A DNA stretch of 64,000 nucleotides from Tistrella mobilis (lineage in GTDB: Bacteria > Pseudomonadota > Alphaproteobacteria > Tistrellales > Tistrellaceae). A program made the translations under genes and the position numbers. Positions 37,960 to 45,731 of the stretch are shown here, one piece after another. Under the pieces are notes generated by a model, which did not search any database, was not told the DNA's origin, and was given only the letters and a program-made list of their open reading frames with translations. How positions within the stretch are numbered: position 1 is the stretch's first letter; each line of letters begins with the position of its first letter. The DNA lies in contig NZ_JBBIAB010000005.1 in assembly GCF_039634785.1 (NCBI RefSeq), positions 248,001 through 312,000 of the forward strand. Direction: 5' to 3'.

Positions 37960-39465
37960 TCAGCCGGCTGCCTGCGCGCGCATGCCGTCGGTTTCATCCG
38001 CCACGCGGCAGACCCGGTTGCGGCCAGCGCGTTTCGCATCGTAAAGCGCCGCATCGGCCCGGCGCACGATGTCCTCGACCCGGTCTTCGGGGCGCCAGGC
38101 GGCAACCCCGAAACTGCCGGTGCAGGGGCCGACCGCGAAGCCATGGGCGGCTATGGCTGCCCGCAGCGCCTCGGCCCGCCGGGCGGTTTCGGGCAGATCC
38201 GCTCCCGGGCAGACCAGGATGAATTCTTCGCCGCCCCAACGCCCTGCCATGCCGCCCGGGCCCTGGCCGGCACGCAGCAGGGCTGCCACATCGACCAGCA
38301 CGGCATCGCCCAGCTGGTGGCCATGCTGATCGTTGACGGCCTTGAAATGGTCGAGATCGAGCATGATCACCCCGAAGCTCTGGCCGGTTCGTCGGGCACG
38401 GGCCAGTTCCTCCTCGAGGAAACCGTCGACCTTCATCCGATTGAACAGCCCGGTCAGCGGGTCTGTGGTCGACAGGCGGACCAGTTCCCGATTCATCCGC
38501 GCCAGTTTACGGTTCCAGTAGAGTGCAAGCAGCAGCAGCACCGCCGCTGCGGCACCGACCTGCCAGACGAGGCGATAATCAATCCCGCGCTGGATCTGCA
38601 CGGCGACATGACGGTTGGAAATCGCCTCCCGCTCCTGCGCCGTGACCGTTGCGATGCCCTTGTCCAGAATGTCGCGCAGCATCGGTTCTCCGGCCAGAAC
38701 GCCGACCCGCAATTCATTCGTTAATTCAGGAACCTGGCCCGCAATCTTCAGATTGAACAACCCCTCCTTGCGGATCGCATAGGCGGCGACGATCAGCGAC
38801 CGGATGGTCATGTCGGCCCGGCGTTCCGAAACCATCTCGACCGCTTCGGGCTCGCTGCCGGTGGTGGTGATCTGAAGATTGGGATAGAGCCGCCGCAGCC
38901 GCTCTTCGACCATGGTGCCACGCGGCAGGGCCACGGTCTCGGCGCTGACCCCGTGAAGGTCGCCGATATAGGGGTGCTCTTCACGGGTGATCACGATGTT
39001 CTGGTCGCGAAAGATCGGCGCGGTAAAGACCAGCCAGCGTTCCCTTTCGGGCGTCCGGTTCAGGAAGCTGAGGATCCGGCAGTGCCCGGCCTTCGAAGCG
39101 GCGAGGCTTTCATCCCAGCTTGCGGTCGGATGTAGCACGATGTCGATGCCGAGCCGTGTCGCCACCAGACGGAGAAGGTCGGCCGCGATGCCGACATGCC
39201 GGCCGGCTTCGTCGATCCGCTCAAAAGGCTCCCAATCCGGGTCGACGCACATGGTCACGGGGCCGCTTGTCGCCAGCCATAGCCGTTCGGTTTCGGTAAG
39301 TGCGACGGAAGCACCATCTGCTGCCGCCGTCGTGGCGGCGCTCGGGGTCATACAGACTGCCCCGAGAGCAAGACACGCAGCGATACCGCCCCCTCGGAGC
39401 CGTCTGCCGATCCGTGTTGTCCTCACCTGGGCGCCGTCTCCGATATCGTCTCGTGTTGTGAGCAT
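37960..39465 (-). CDS. diguanylate cyclase with periplasmic substrate-binding sensor
   Basis: 501 aa inner-membrane c-di-GMP synthase. N-terminal signal/anchor (GGGIAACLALGAVCM), a periplasmic SBP_bac_3 amino-acid-binding-like domain (residues ~45-275: VTMCVDPDWEPFERIDEAGRHVGIAADLL, quoted for type only), a membrane helix near 300 (VGAAAAVLLLLALYW) and a C-terminal GGDEF domain with active site GGEEF. DPLTGLFNR and HFKAVNDQHGHQLGD are intact, so it should be active. No EAL domain. A periplasmic ligand, perhaps an amino acid, likely controls it. The tail is convergent with the esterase (4 bp apart). Confidence 0.92.
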   Translation of the reverse strand: MLTTRDDIGDGAQVRTTRIGRRLRGGGIAACLALGAVCMTPSAATTAAADGASVALTETERLWLATSGPVTMCVDPDWEPFERIDEAGRHVGIAADLLRLVATRLGIDIVLHPTASWDESLAASKAGHCRILSFLNRTPERERWLVFTAPIFRDQNIVITREEHPYIGDLHGVSAETVALPRGTMVEERLRRLYPNLQITTTGSEPEAVEMVSERRADMTIRSLIVAAYAIRKEGLFNLKIAGQVPELTNELRVGVLAGEPMLRDILDKGIATVTAQEREAISNRHVAVQIQRGIDYRLVWQVGAAAAVLLLLALYWNRKLARMNRELVRLSTTDPLTGLFNRMKVDGFLEEELARARRTGQSFGVIMLDLDHFKAVNDQHGHQLGDAVLVDVAALLRAGQGPGGMAGRWGGEEFILVCPGADLPETARRAEALRAAIAAHGFAVGPCTGSFGVAAWRPEDRVEDIVRRADAALYDAKRAGRNRVCRVADETDGMRAQAAG

Positions 39466-39609
39466 AGCGGTATCGCATACGGTCGCAAAGCACGGAACCT
39501 GCCCCGGAAATCCTGGCATCATCTGAGATTGACCCAATGGTCACCATCGGGCTTAACTGAGACAGCCGACTGGATTGTCCCATGCGGCATCCACCCCGCG
39601 GAGGCCCGC

Positions 39610-39966
39610 ATGATTGCCCAGATCCTTGCCGCGCTGGTCGCGGCCATCCATGCCTATATTCTCGTCCTGGAGATGTTTCTCTGGGACACGCCGCGCGGTC
39701 GGAAGGCCTTCGGCACCACGGCCGATTTCGCGGCGCAGACCCGGGTTCTTGCCGCAAATCAGGGGCTCTATAACGGCTTTCTGGCAGCCGGCCTGATCTA
39801 TGGTCTGGTGCGCGGCGGCGATGAGGGCTTCGCCTTCCTCGTCTTCTTCCTGGTCTCGGTTGTGGTGGCCGGGCTTTATGGTGCGGCAACGGCGAGCCGC
39901 AAGATCCTGTTCATCCAGGCGCTGCCGGCGGCTTTGGCGCTGGCGGCGCTGCTCGCCGGGATCTGA
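39610..39966 (+). CDS. DUF1304 small membrane protein
   Basis: 118 aa, about four membrane helices, function unknown. IAQILAALVAAIHAYILVLEMFLW then the conserved RKAFGTTADFAAQTRVLAANQGLYNGFLAAGL (DUF1304 hallmark NQGLYNGFLA). Start ATG at 39610; the open frame begins 27 codons earlier without similarity. The 284 bp after it (39967-40250) carry only short hairpins (e.g. CTGAC/GTCAG around 40003) and presumably the promoter of the ABC operon. Confidence 0.88.
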   Translation: MIAQILAALVAAIHAYILVLEMFLWDTPRGRKAFGTTADFAAQTRVLAANQGLYNGFLAAGLIYGLVRGGDEGFAFLVFFLVSVVVAGLYGAATASRKILFIQALPAALALAALLAGI

Positions 39967-40250
39967 GGCGCGGGTCGGATCATGATGCGCGGGCGGGCGA
40001 CTTCCTGACGCCATTCTGTCAGTTGGGTGCCTGTCCAGCGCGAATTTCCGCCCTTCGGGTTCGGCAAGCGCGGAAACGGCTGCTAGGATGGACGGAACGA
40101 GAACGGCGCCGCTGCCGTTGTTCGCGTCGCGCCGGCAGCCTGTCCAAAGGCCGCCGGCATCGGAAAAGAGACAGACGTCGCAGACGTTCCGGGGTGGCGC
40201 GGCAGAGACCCGCCCCCGTCTTGTCAGGAACCAATGGGGGACGCCGCTCC

Positions 40251-41207
40251 ATGCCGACCATCGATCGCCGCACCTTGTTCCGCCGTGCGGGCCTTCTCAC
40301 CCTCGCCGCCACGCTCGCCCTCGGCACCGCTGCCGTCGTGACGGGCCCCGCCCGTGCGGCCGACGCCATCACCGTCGGCTCCAAGATCGACACTGAAGGT
40401 GCGGTGCTCGGCAATGTCATCCGCCTGGTGCTGGAGAATGCCGGCTATACCGTCAACGACCGGATCTCTCTGGGCCCGACCAAGATCGTGCGCGAGGCGT
40501 TGCTGGCGGGTGAGATCGATATCTATCCGGAATATACCGGCAATGCCGGCTTCTTCTTCAACATCGATGCCGATCCGGCCTGGAAGAAGGCGGATACCGC
40601 CTATGCCAAGGCGAAGCAGCTGGATGCCGAGGCCAATGATCTGGTCTGGCTGCAGCCGGCGCCGGCCAACAACACCTGGGCGATCGCCGTGCGCGGCGAT
40701 GTGGCCGAGGCGCAGAAGCTCGCCACGCTGGATGATTTCGGCAAATGGGTCGCCGGCGGCGGCGATGTGAAGCTCGCGGGCTCGGCGGAGTTCGTGGAAA
40801 GCCCGGCCGCCCTGCCCGCCTTCCAGGAGGCCTATGGTTTCAAGCTCTCGGCCGACCAGCTGCTGGTGCTTTCGGGCGGTGATACCGCCGCCACCATCAA
40901 GGCCGCAGCCGAAGGCACTTCGGGGGTCAATTCGGCCATGGTCTACGGCACCGACGGCGCCATCGCGGCGGTCGGGCTGAAGGTCATGGAAGACACCAAG
41001 GGCGTCCAGGCGGTCTACGAACCCGCCCCGGTGATCCGCGGAGCGGTGCTGAAGGCGCATCCCGATATCGAGGGCCTGCTGGAGCCGGCTTTCCAGACCC
41101 TCGACCTCGAAACCCTGCAGGCGCTGAACGCCAGCGTCCAGATCGAGGGGCAGGATCCGCGGGCCGTCGCCGAAGCCCATCTGAAGAAGGCAGGGCTGCT
41201 GAAGTGA
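40251..41207 (+). CDS. glycine betaine/osmoprotectant ABC transporter, substrate-binding protein
   Basis: 318 aa periplasmic OpuAC/ProX-like binding protein of the OsmF/YehZ type. It has a twin-arginine-like signal (DRRTLFRRAG) with cleavage near ARAADA. ITVGSKIDTEGAVLGNVIRLVLENAGY and IYPEYTGNAGFFF are characteristic; further on come NNTWAIAVRGDVA and LKAHPDIEGLLEPAF. First of four genes with 4-bp overlaps forming one importer. Ligand likely glycine betaine or another compatible solute, at low affinity as known for YehZ. Confidence 0.9.
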   Translation: MPTIDRRTLFRRAGLLTLAATLALGTAAVVTGPARAADAITVGSKIDTEGAVLGNVIRLVLENAGYTVNDRISLGPTKIVREALLAGEIDIYPEYTGNAGFFFNIDADPAWKKADTAYAKAKQLDAEANDLVWLQPAPANNTWAIAVRGDVAEAQKLATLDDFGKWVAGGGDVKLAGSAEFVESPAALPAFQEAYGFKLSADQLLVLSGGDTAATIKAAAEGTSGVNSAMVYGTDGAIAAVGLKVMEDTKGVQAVYEPAPVIRGAVLKAHPDIEGLLEPAFQTLDLETLQALNASVQIEGQDPRAVAEAHLKKAGLLK

Positions 41208-42436
41208 GCACGCTCGACGGCCTGGATGCCGTCGACGACGAGGCGGCGCCCGCCGGGCGCCCCTCTCCGCGCGGCAACCGGCTGCTGGCGGTTCTGGTGA
41301 TGGCGATGGCGGCGGCGACCGCTTTCGCGGGTTTCGTGACCATCGCCCCCAACCGCATCCTTTCCGGCCGTGCCGTGGCCGCCGTCGACGCCCTTCCGGG
41401 GACCGAATTCGCCATCCTGGTGCTGATCCTGGCGGGGCTGGGCGCCACCGCGCTGATCCGGCCCGGGCGCGGGGCCGATCTGATCGCGGCGGCGCTTGCC
41501 GGCCTGCTGTTCTTCGGCCTGCTCTTCGCTGCCGGCGACATCGCCACCGGGGTTCTTGCCGAACGCGGCACCGCCGCCCGCACCTCCTTCGGCGCCGGCT
41601 TCTGGATCCTGGTCGCCGCGGCGCTTCTGGTGCTGATCGATGCCGTCGCCCGGCTGAGGCCGGGCCCGGTACTGGGGCCGCTGGGTGTGGTGGTCCTGCT
41701 CGGCCTGATCTGGGCGGCGGTCGCCTCGGGCCGGCTCGATGATCTGTCGCTGATGCGCGAATACATGGCTCGCCGCGACCGGTTCGGCGTCGAGATCCTG
41801 CGTCATCTGCAGCTGGTGGCGCTGGCGCTTGCGATCGCCTTGCCGTCGGGCGCTGCCCTCGGCCTTTGGGCGCGGGCACGGCGCGGCGCGGCGCCCTTGA
41901 TCTTCGGCGTGCTCAACCTGCTCCAGACCGTGCCCTCGATCGCGCTTTTCGCCCTGCTGATCGGCCCGTTGACCAGCCTTGCCACCGCCGTGCCGGCTCT
42001 GAAGGCGGCAGGTGTGTCGGGGATCGGCGTGGCGCCGGCGGTGATCGCCCTCGCCCTCTACGCCCTGCTGCCGACGGCGCGCGGCGTGGTCGCCGGCTTC
42101 GCCTCGGTGCCGGAGGCGGTGATAGAGGCCGCCCGCGGCATGGGTCTCTCCGACCGTCAGATCCTGGTTCAGGTCTCGCTGCCGCTGGCCCTGCCGGTGT
42201 TGCTCGCGGGTCTCCGGATCGTGCTCGTGCAGACGATCGGTCTTGCGGTGGTCGCGGCGCTGATCGGCGCCGGCGGGTTGGGCGCCTTCGTCTTCCAGGG
42301 GCTGGGTCAGACCGCAACCGATCTGGTCCTGCTGGGGGCGCTGACCGCGATCGCCCTCGCCCTCGCCGCCGATGTGGTGCTGCGCGCCGCCTCGGCCTGG
42401 CTCGCCACCCGCCTGACCGGAGCCCGTACGTCATGA
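41204..42436 (+). CDS. osmoprotectant ABC transporter permease (long N-terminal membrane extension)
   Basis: 410 aa. The C-terminal part (from about 190) is a BPD-type permease with EAA loop (EAARGMGLSDRQILVQVSLPLALPVLLAG). The N-terminal 180 residues add about five further hydrophobic helices, as in YehY-type permeases. Start is GTG at 41204, overlapping the binding-protein stop (GTGA). Pairs with the second permease and the ATPase that follow. Confidence 0.9.
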   Translation: MSTLDGLDAVDDEAAPAGRPSPRGNRLLAVLVMAMAAATAFAGFVTIAPNRILSGRAVAAVDALPGTEFAILVLILAGLGATALIRPGRGADLIAAALAGLLFFGLLFAAGDIATGVLAERGTAARTSFGAGFWILVAAALLVLIDAVARLRPGPVLGPLGVVVLLGLIWAAVASGRLDDLSLMREYMARRDRFGVEILRHLQLVALALAIALPSGAALGLWARARRGAAPLIFGVLNLLQTVPSIALFALLIGPLTSLATAVPALKAAGVSGIGVAPAVIALALYALLPTARGVVAGFASVPEAVIEAARGMGLSDRQILVQVSLPLALPVLLAGLRIVLVQTIGLAVVAALIGAGGLGAFVFQGLGQTATDLVLLGALTAIALALAADVVLRAASAWLATRLTGARTS

Positions 42437-43368
42437 GCATGATCGTCTTCGAAGGGGTGAGCAAATTCCACGGCAACCGCGCCGCGGTCGAAGACCTCTC
42501 CTTCACGGTGCCCGAGGGGGAGATCTGTGCGCTGGTCGGACCCTCGGGCTCCGGCAAGTCCACCACGCTGCGCCTCGTCAACCGTCTGATCGAGCCCGAC
42601 ACCGGCCGGATCACGCTCGGCCGCACCGACATCGCGAGCCTTGAGCCCGTCGCACTGCGACGCCGCATCGGCTATGTCATCCAGTCCATCGGGCTGTTCC
42701 CGCACTGGACGGTGGCGCGCAATGTCGCAACCGTGCCGGTGCTGCTCGGCTGGCCCAGGGACCGGATCCGGGCGCGGGTCGATGAACTCCTCGATCTGGT
42801 CGGGTTGGACCCGGCGGAGTTCGGCGGCCGCCATCCGCATGAACTTTCAGGTGGCCAGCAGCAGCGCGTGGGCGTTGCCCGTGCGCTGGCCGCCGATCCC
42901 GAGGTTCTGCTGATGGACGAGCCTTTCGGCGCGCTCGACCCGGTCACGCGCGACGAGATCCAGACCGAACTCCAGCGCATTCAGACGGCCACGGGCAAGA
43001 CGATCGTCATCGTTACCCATGACGTCGACGAAGCCATTCGCCTTGCCCATCGCATCGCCATCCTGCGCGATGGCCGGCTGGTGCAGATCGATCGCCCGGC
43101 CGCCCTGCTCGCCCGGCCGGCGGATGAGTTCGTGCGGGAATTCGTCGGCGGGCCGCTTGCCGGTCTGCGCATGCTTCGTACCCGCACGGTGGCGGAGCGG
43201 ATCGAGGCCGGGGCCGATGTCGCGGGCGGGCCGGTCCTGCATCCGGACATGCCGCTGGACCTGGCCCTGGGTGCCATGGTGGCGGCCAGGGCCGATCGGC
43301 TGGCGGTGGCCGATGCCTCCGGTCGGAAGCTCGGGGTGGTGACCCTGGGCGGGCTGGTGGCAGGATGA
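42433..43368 (+). CDS. osmoprotectant ABC transporter ATP-binding protein
   Basis: 311 aa. Walker A GPSGSGKST, Q-loop VIQSIGLFPHWTV, signature LSGGQQQRV, Walker B VLLMDEPFGALDP, H-loop IVTHDVDEA, typical of the OpuA/ProV glycine-betaine group. After the ATPase domain there is only one CBS-like half (about residues 255-310: MPLDLALGAMVAARADRLAVAD) instead of the usual pair that senses ionic strength in OpuA. Start ATG at 42433, overlapping the previous gene by 4 bp. Confidence 0.92.
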   Translation: MSMIVFEGVSKFHGNRAAVEDLSFTVPEGEICALVGPSGSGKSTTLRLVNRLIEPDTGRITLGRTDIASLEPVALRRRIGYVIQSIGLFPHWTVARNVATVPVLLGWPRDRIRARVDELLDLVGLDPAEFGGRHPHELSGGQQQRVGVARALAADPEVLLMDEPFGALDPVTRDEIQTELQRIQTATGKTIVIVTHDVDEAIRLAHRIAILRDGRLVQIDRPAALLARPADEFVREFVGGPLAGLRMLRTRTVAERIEAGADVAGGPVLHPDMPLDLALGAMVAARADRLAVADASGRKLGVVTLGGLVAG

Positions 43369-44132
43369 GCCTTGCCGGCACCCCGCCTCTTGGTCGCCCG
43401 GGCCGCCCGCTCTGGCGCGATCCGCTGCCCTGGGCCGCTGCGGCGCTGGTGATCGCGACGCTCGCCATGCCGGCGGCCGAACCCCTGTTCCGGGCGCTCT
43501 ATCCCGACTTGCCCCGGCCGATCTACACCCGGACCGATTTCCTGACTCTGATGCTCTCGCATGTCGGGCTGGTGGCGGCCTCGAGCGTGATCATCTGCCT
43601 GGTCGGCATCGCCGTCGGCATTTTCGTCACCCGGCCCGCCGGCCGTGACTTCGCCCGCCTGGTCGACATGGCGACGGCCGTGGGGCAGACCTTTCCGCCG
43701 GTTGCCGTGCTTGCCCTGGCCGTGCCGGCGGTGGGCTATGGTCCGCTGCCGACGCTGATTGCGCTTGCCTGCTACGGTGTGCTGCCGGTGGTCGAGACCA
43801 CGGCAGCCGGCCTCCGCGCCCTGCCGCCGGCATTGAAGGAAGCTGCCGACGGTGCCGGTTTCGGCCCGACCGGCCGCCTGCTCCGCATCGAGCTGCCGCT
43901 TGCCTTCCCGGTGATGCTGGCGGGCATCCGGACGGCGGTGATCATCAATATCGGCACGGCCACGATCGGTTCGACCGTCGGTGCCGTCAGTCTGGGGTCG
44001 CCGATCATCGAGGGGCTGTCGGGCTCCAACCCGGCCTATGTGGTTCAGGGAGCGGTCCTGGTCGGGCTGCTCGCCATCACCACCGACCTCTGTTTCGAAC
44101 GCCTCGCCCGCCTGGGGTCAGTCCGGGGCTAG
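43365..44132 (+). CDS. osmoprotectant ABC transporter permease
   Basis: 255 aa, about six membrane helices. BPD permease fold with EAA-like loop EAADGAGFGPTGRLLRIELPLAFPVMLAGIR and the typical GTATIGSTVGAVSLGSPIIEGL. ATGA overlap with the ATPase gene. Its 3' end overlaps the convergent PPDK-like gene by 15 bp. Confidence 0.9.
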   Translation: MSLAGTPPLGRPGRPLWRDPLPWAAAALVIATLAMPAAEPLFRALYPDLPRPIYTRTDFLTLMLSHVGLVAASSVIICLVGIAVGIFVTRPAGRDFARLVDMATAVGQTFPPVAVLALAVPAVGYGPLPTLIALACYGVLPVVETTAAGLRALPPALKEAADGAGFGPTGRLLRIELPLAFPVMLAGIRTAVIINIGTATIGSTVGAVSLGSPIIEGLSGSNPAYVVQGAVLVGLLAITTDLCFERLARLGSVRG

Positions 44133-45731
44133 GACCGTGTCGATGCGGGCCAGAAGATCTTCGGGCTCGCGGGTCACCACCTCAAGCGCACCGGCATGAA
44201 CCGTGCCGGTATTACCGTCCAGCGTGATCTGGCTGCCGGTCCCGAAGATCCGGCCGCCGATCACCACCCGCCCCGCGGCTTCGTCGATCATCAACTCTCC
44301 GCAACCGACCAGACAGACCTTGCCGAGCTGCCGGGCCACCACGGCTGCATGGGATGTCCGGGCGCCACGCATGGTGAGCAGCCCGCCGGCACGGTCGAGC
44401 GCGGCGACATCCCGGGTTTCCGCGTCCCGGCGCACCAGGATGGGGACCTCGCCGCGGGTGCGCGCCGCCTCGACCTGGGCTTCGTCGAGGGCGATGGGCC
44501 CGCTCGCCACGCCGGCGGATGCGCTGGCCGCGCGGGCGAGCGGCTCGGCCACCCGTCCATCGGCCGTGGCAATCACCCGCTCGGCAAGGCTTGCGCGATC
44601 AAGGGATCGGAGACGGTCGCGGGCGGTACGGGCATCGATCAGCCCTTCGTCCAGCAGATCGAGTGCGATGCGTGCGGCGGCAAGCGGCGTGCGCTTTCCG
44701 TCGCGGGTCTGAAGCAGGAACAGGCGGCCGTCCTCGATGGTGAATTCGATGTCCTGCATGTCGCCGAAGGCCTGTTCCAGCCGGGCTGCCGACGCTACCA
44801 GTTCCGCCCAGAGATGCGGTGCCGCGGCCGACAAAGCCTCATGCCCCTCGGCCGAGCGGCGACCGGCGACGACATCCTCACCCTGGGCATTGAACAGGAA
44901 ATCGACCCAGAGGCCGGGCACGCCGGTGGTGGGGTCGCGGGTGAAGCCCACACCGGCGCCCGAGAGCCCGCCGGCATTGCCGAACACCATCTGCTGCACG
45001 GTCACCGCCGTGCCCATGCTGTCGGCGATCGCATGCAACGCCCGCCACGACCGTGCCATGGGCGCCTGCCACGAGCGGAACACCGCCTGGATCGCCGCCT
45101 GAAGCTGATCGGCGGGATCCTGAGGGAAGGCCGTGCCGGCGGCCCGGGCATAGGTGTCCAGATGCCGGCGGGTCAGTCTGCGCAGGGCGTCGAAATCCAG
45201 CGCCCTCTCAGGCACCGTGCCGCGGATCGCGTCCAGATCGGCATCGAAGGCGGCGGGATCGATACCCGCCACCACCTCGCCGAACCCTGCGACCAGCCGG
45301 CGATAGGCATCCCAGACGAGCCGCGGATGGCCGGTCAGCCGAAGCATGCCGTCGACGGTCGCGTCTGAGAGCCCGATATTGAGCAGGGTCTCCATCATGC
45401 CCGGCATCGAAACCGGCGCACCGGAGCGCACCGACAGCAGCAAAGGCCGGCGGGGATCCCCAAGCCCGCGGCCGGTCGCCTCTTCCAGCCGCTTGAGCGC
45501 GGGGCGCCACAGGGATGGCCCGACCTCTTTCGCCCGGGCGCACCAGGCCGTGCCGATCACGAAGCCGGGCGGAACCGGCAGGCCCAGCGCCGCCATGCGG
45601 GCCAGATTGAAGGCCTTGTTGCCAAGGCTCGCCGCGCTTGCATCTTCGGCCAGGGCAGCGCCCGGCAGGATGACGGGGATGGTGGTGGAAGGTCCGGCCA
45701 TGCCCTCGTTTTTCACAGTCTGGCGCGTCAT
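44118..45731 (-). CDS. PPDK-like protein: ATP-grasp plus phospho-His domain, no PEP barrel
   Basis: 537 aa. Residues ~25-370 match the nucleotide-binding N-terminal half of pyruvate phosphate dikinase (LGNKAFNLARMAALGLPVPPGF, LLLSVRSGAPVSMPGMMETLLNIGLSD, VFGNAGGLSGAGVGFTRDPTTGV, IEFTIEDGRLFLLQTRDGKRTP; quoted piecewise). Residues ~430-520 are the swivelling phosphohistidine domain, GARTSHAAVVARQLG with His461. The C-terminal PEP/pyruvate TIM barrel (about 350 aa) is absent, so it cannot be a complete PPDK. It starts by ATGA overlap inside the upstream gene, implying joint action. The acceptor of the phosphate is unknown. Confidence 0.85.
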   Translation of the reverse strand: MTRQTVKNEGMAGPSTTIPVILPGAALAEDASAASLGNKAFNLARMAALGLPVPPGFVIGTAWCARAKEVGPSLWRPALKRLEEATGRGLGDPRRPLLLSVRSGAPVSMPGMMETLLNIGLSDATVDGMLRLTGHPRLVWDAYRRLVAGFGEVVAGIDPAAFDADLDAIRGTVPERALDFDALRRLTRRHLDTYARAAGTAFPQDPADQLQAAIQAVFRSWQAPMARSWRALHAIADSMGTAVTVQQMVFGNAGGLSGAGVGFTRDPTTGVPGLWVDFLFNAQGEDVVAGRRSAEGHEALSAAAPHLWAELVASAARLEQAFGDMQDIEFTIEDGRLFLLQTRDGKRTPLAAARIALDLLDEGLIDARTARDRLRSLDRASLAERVIATADGRVAEPLARAASASAGVASGPIALDEAQVEAARTRGEVPILVRRDAETRDVAALDRAGGLLTMRGARTSHAAVVARQLGKVCLVGCGELMIDEAAGRVVIGGRIFGTGSQITLDGNTGTVHAGALEVVTREPEDLLARIDTVLAPD

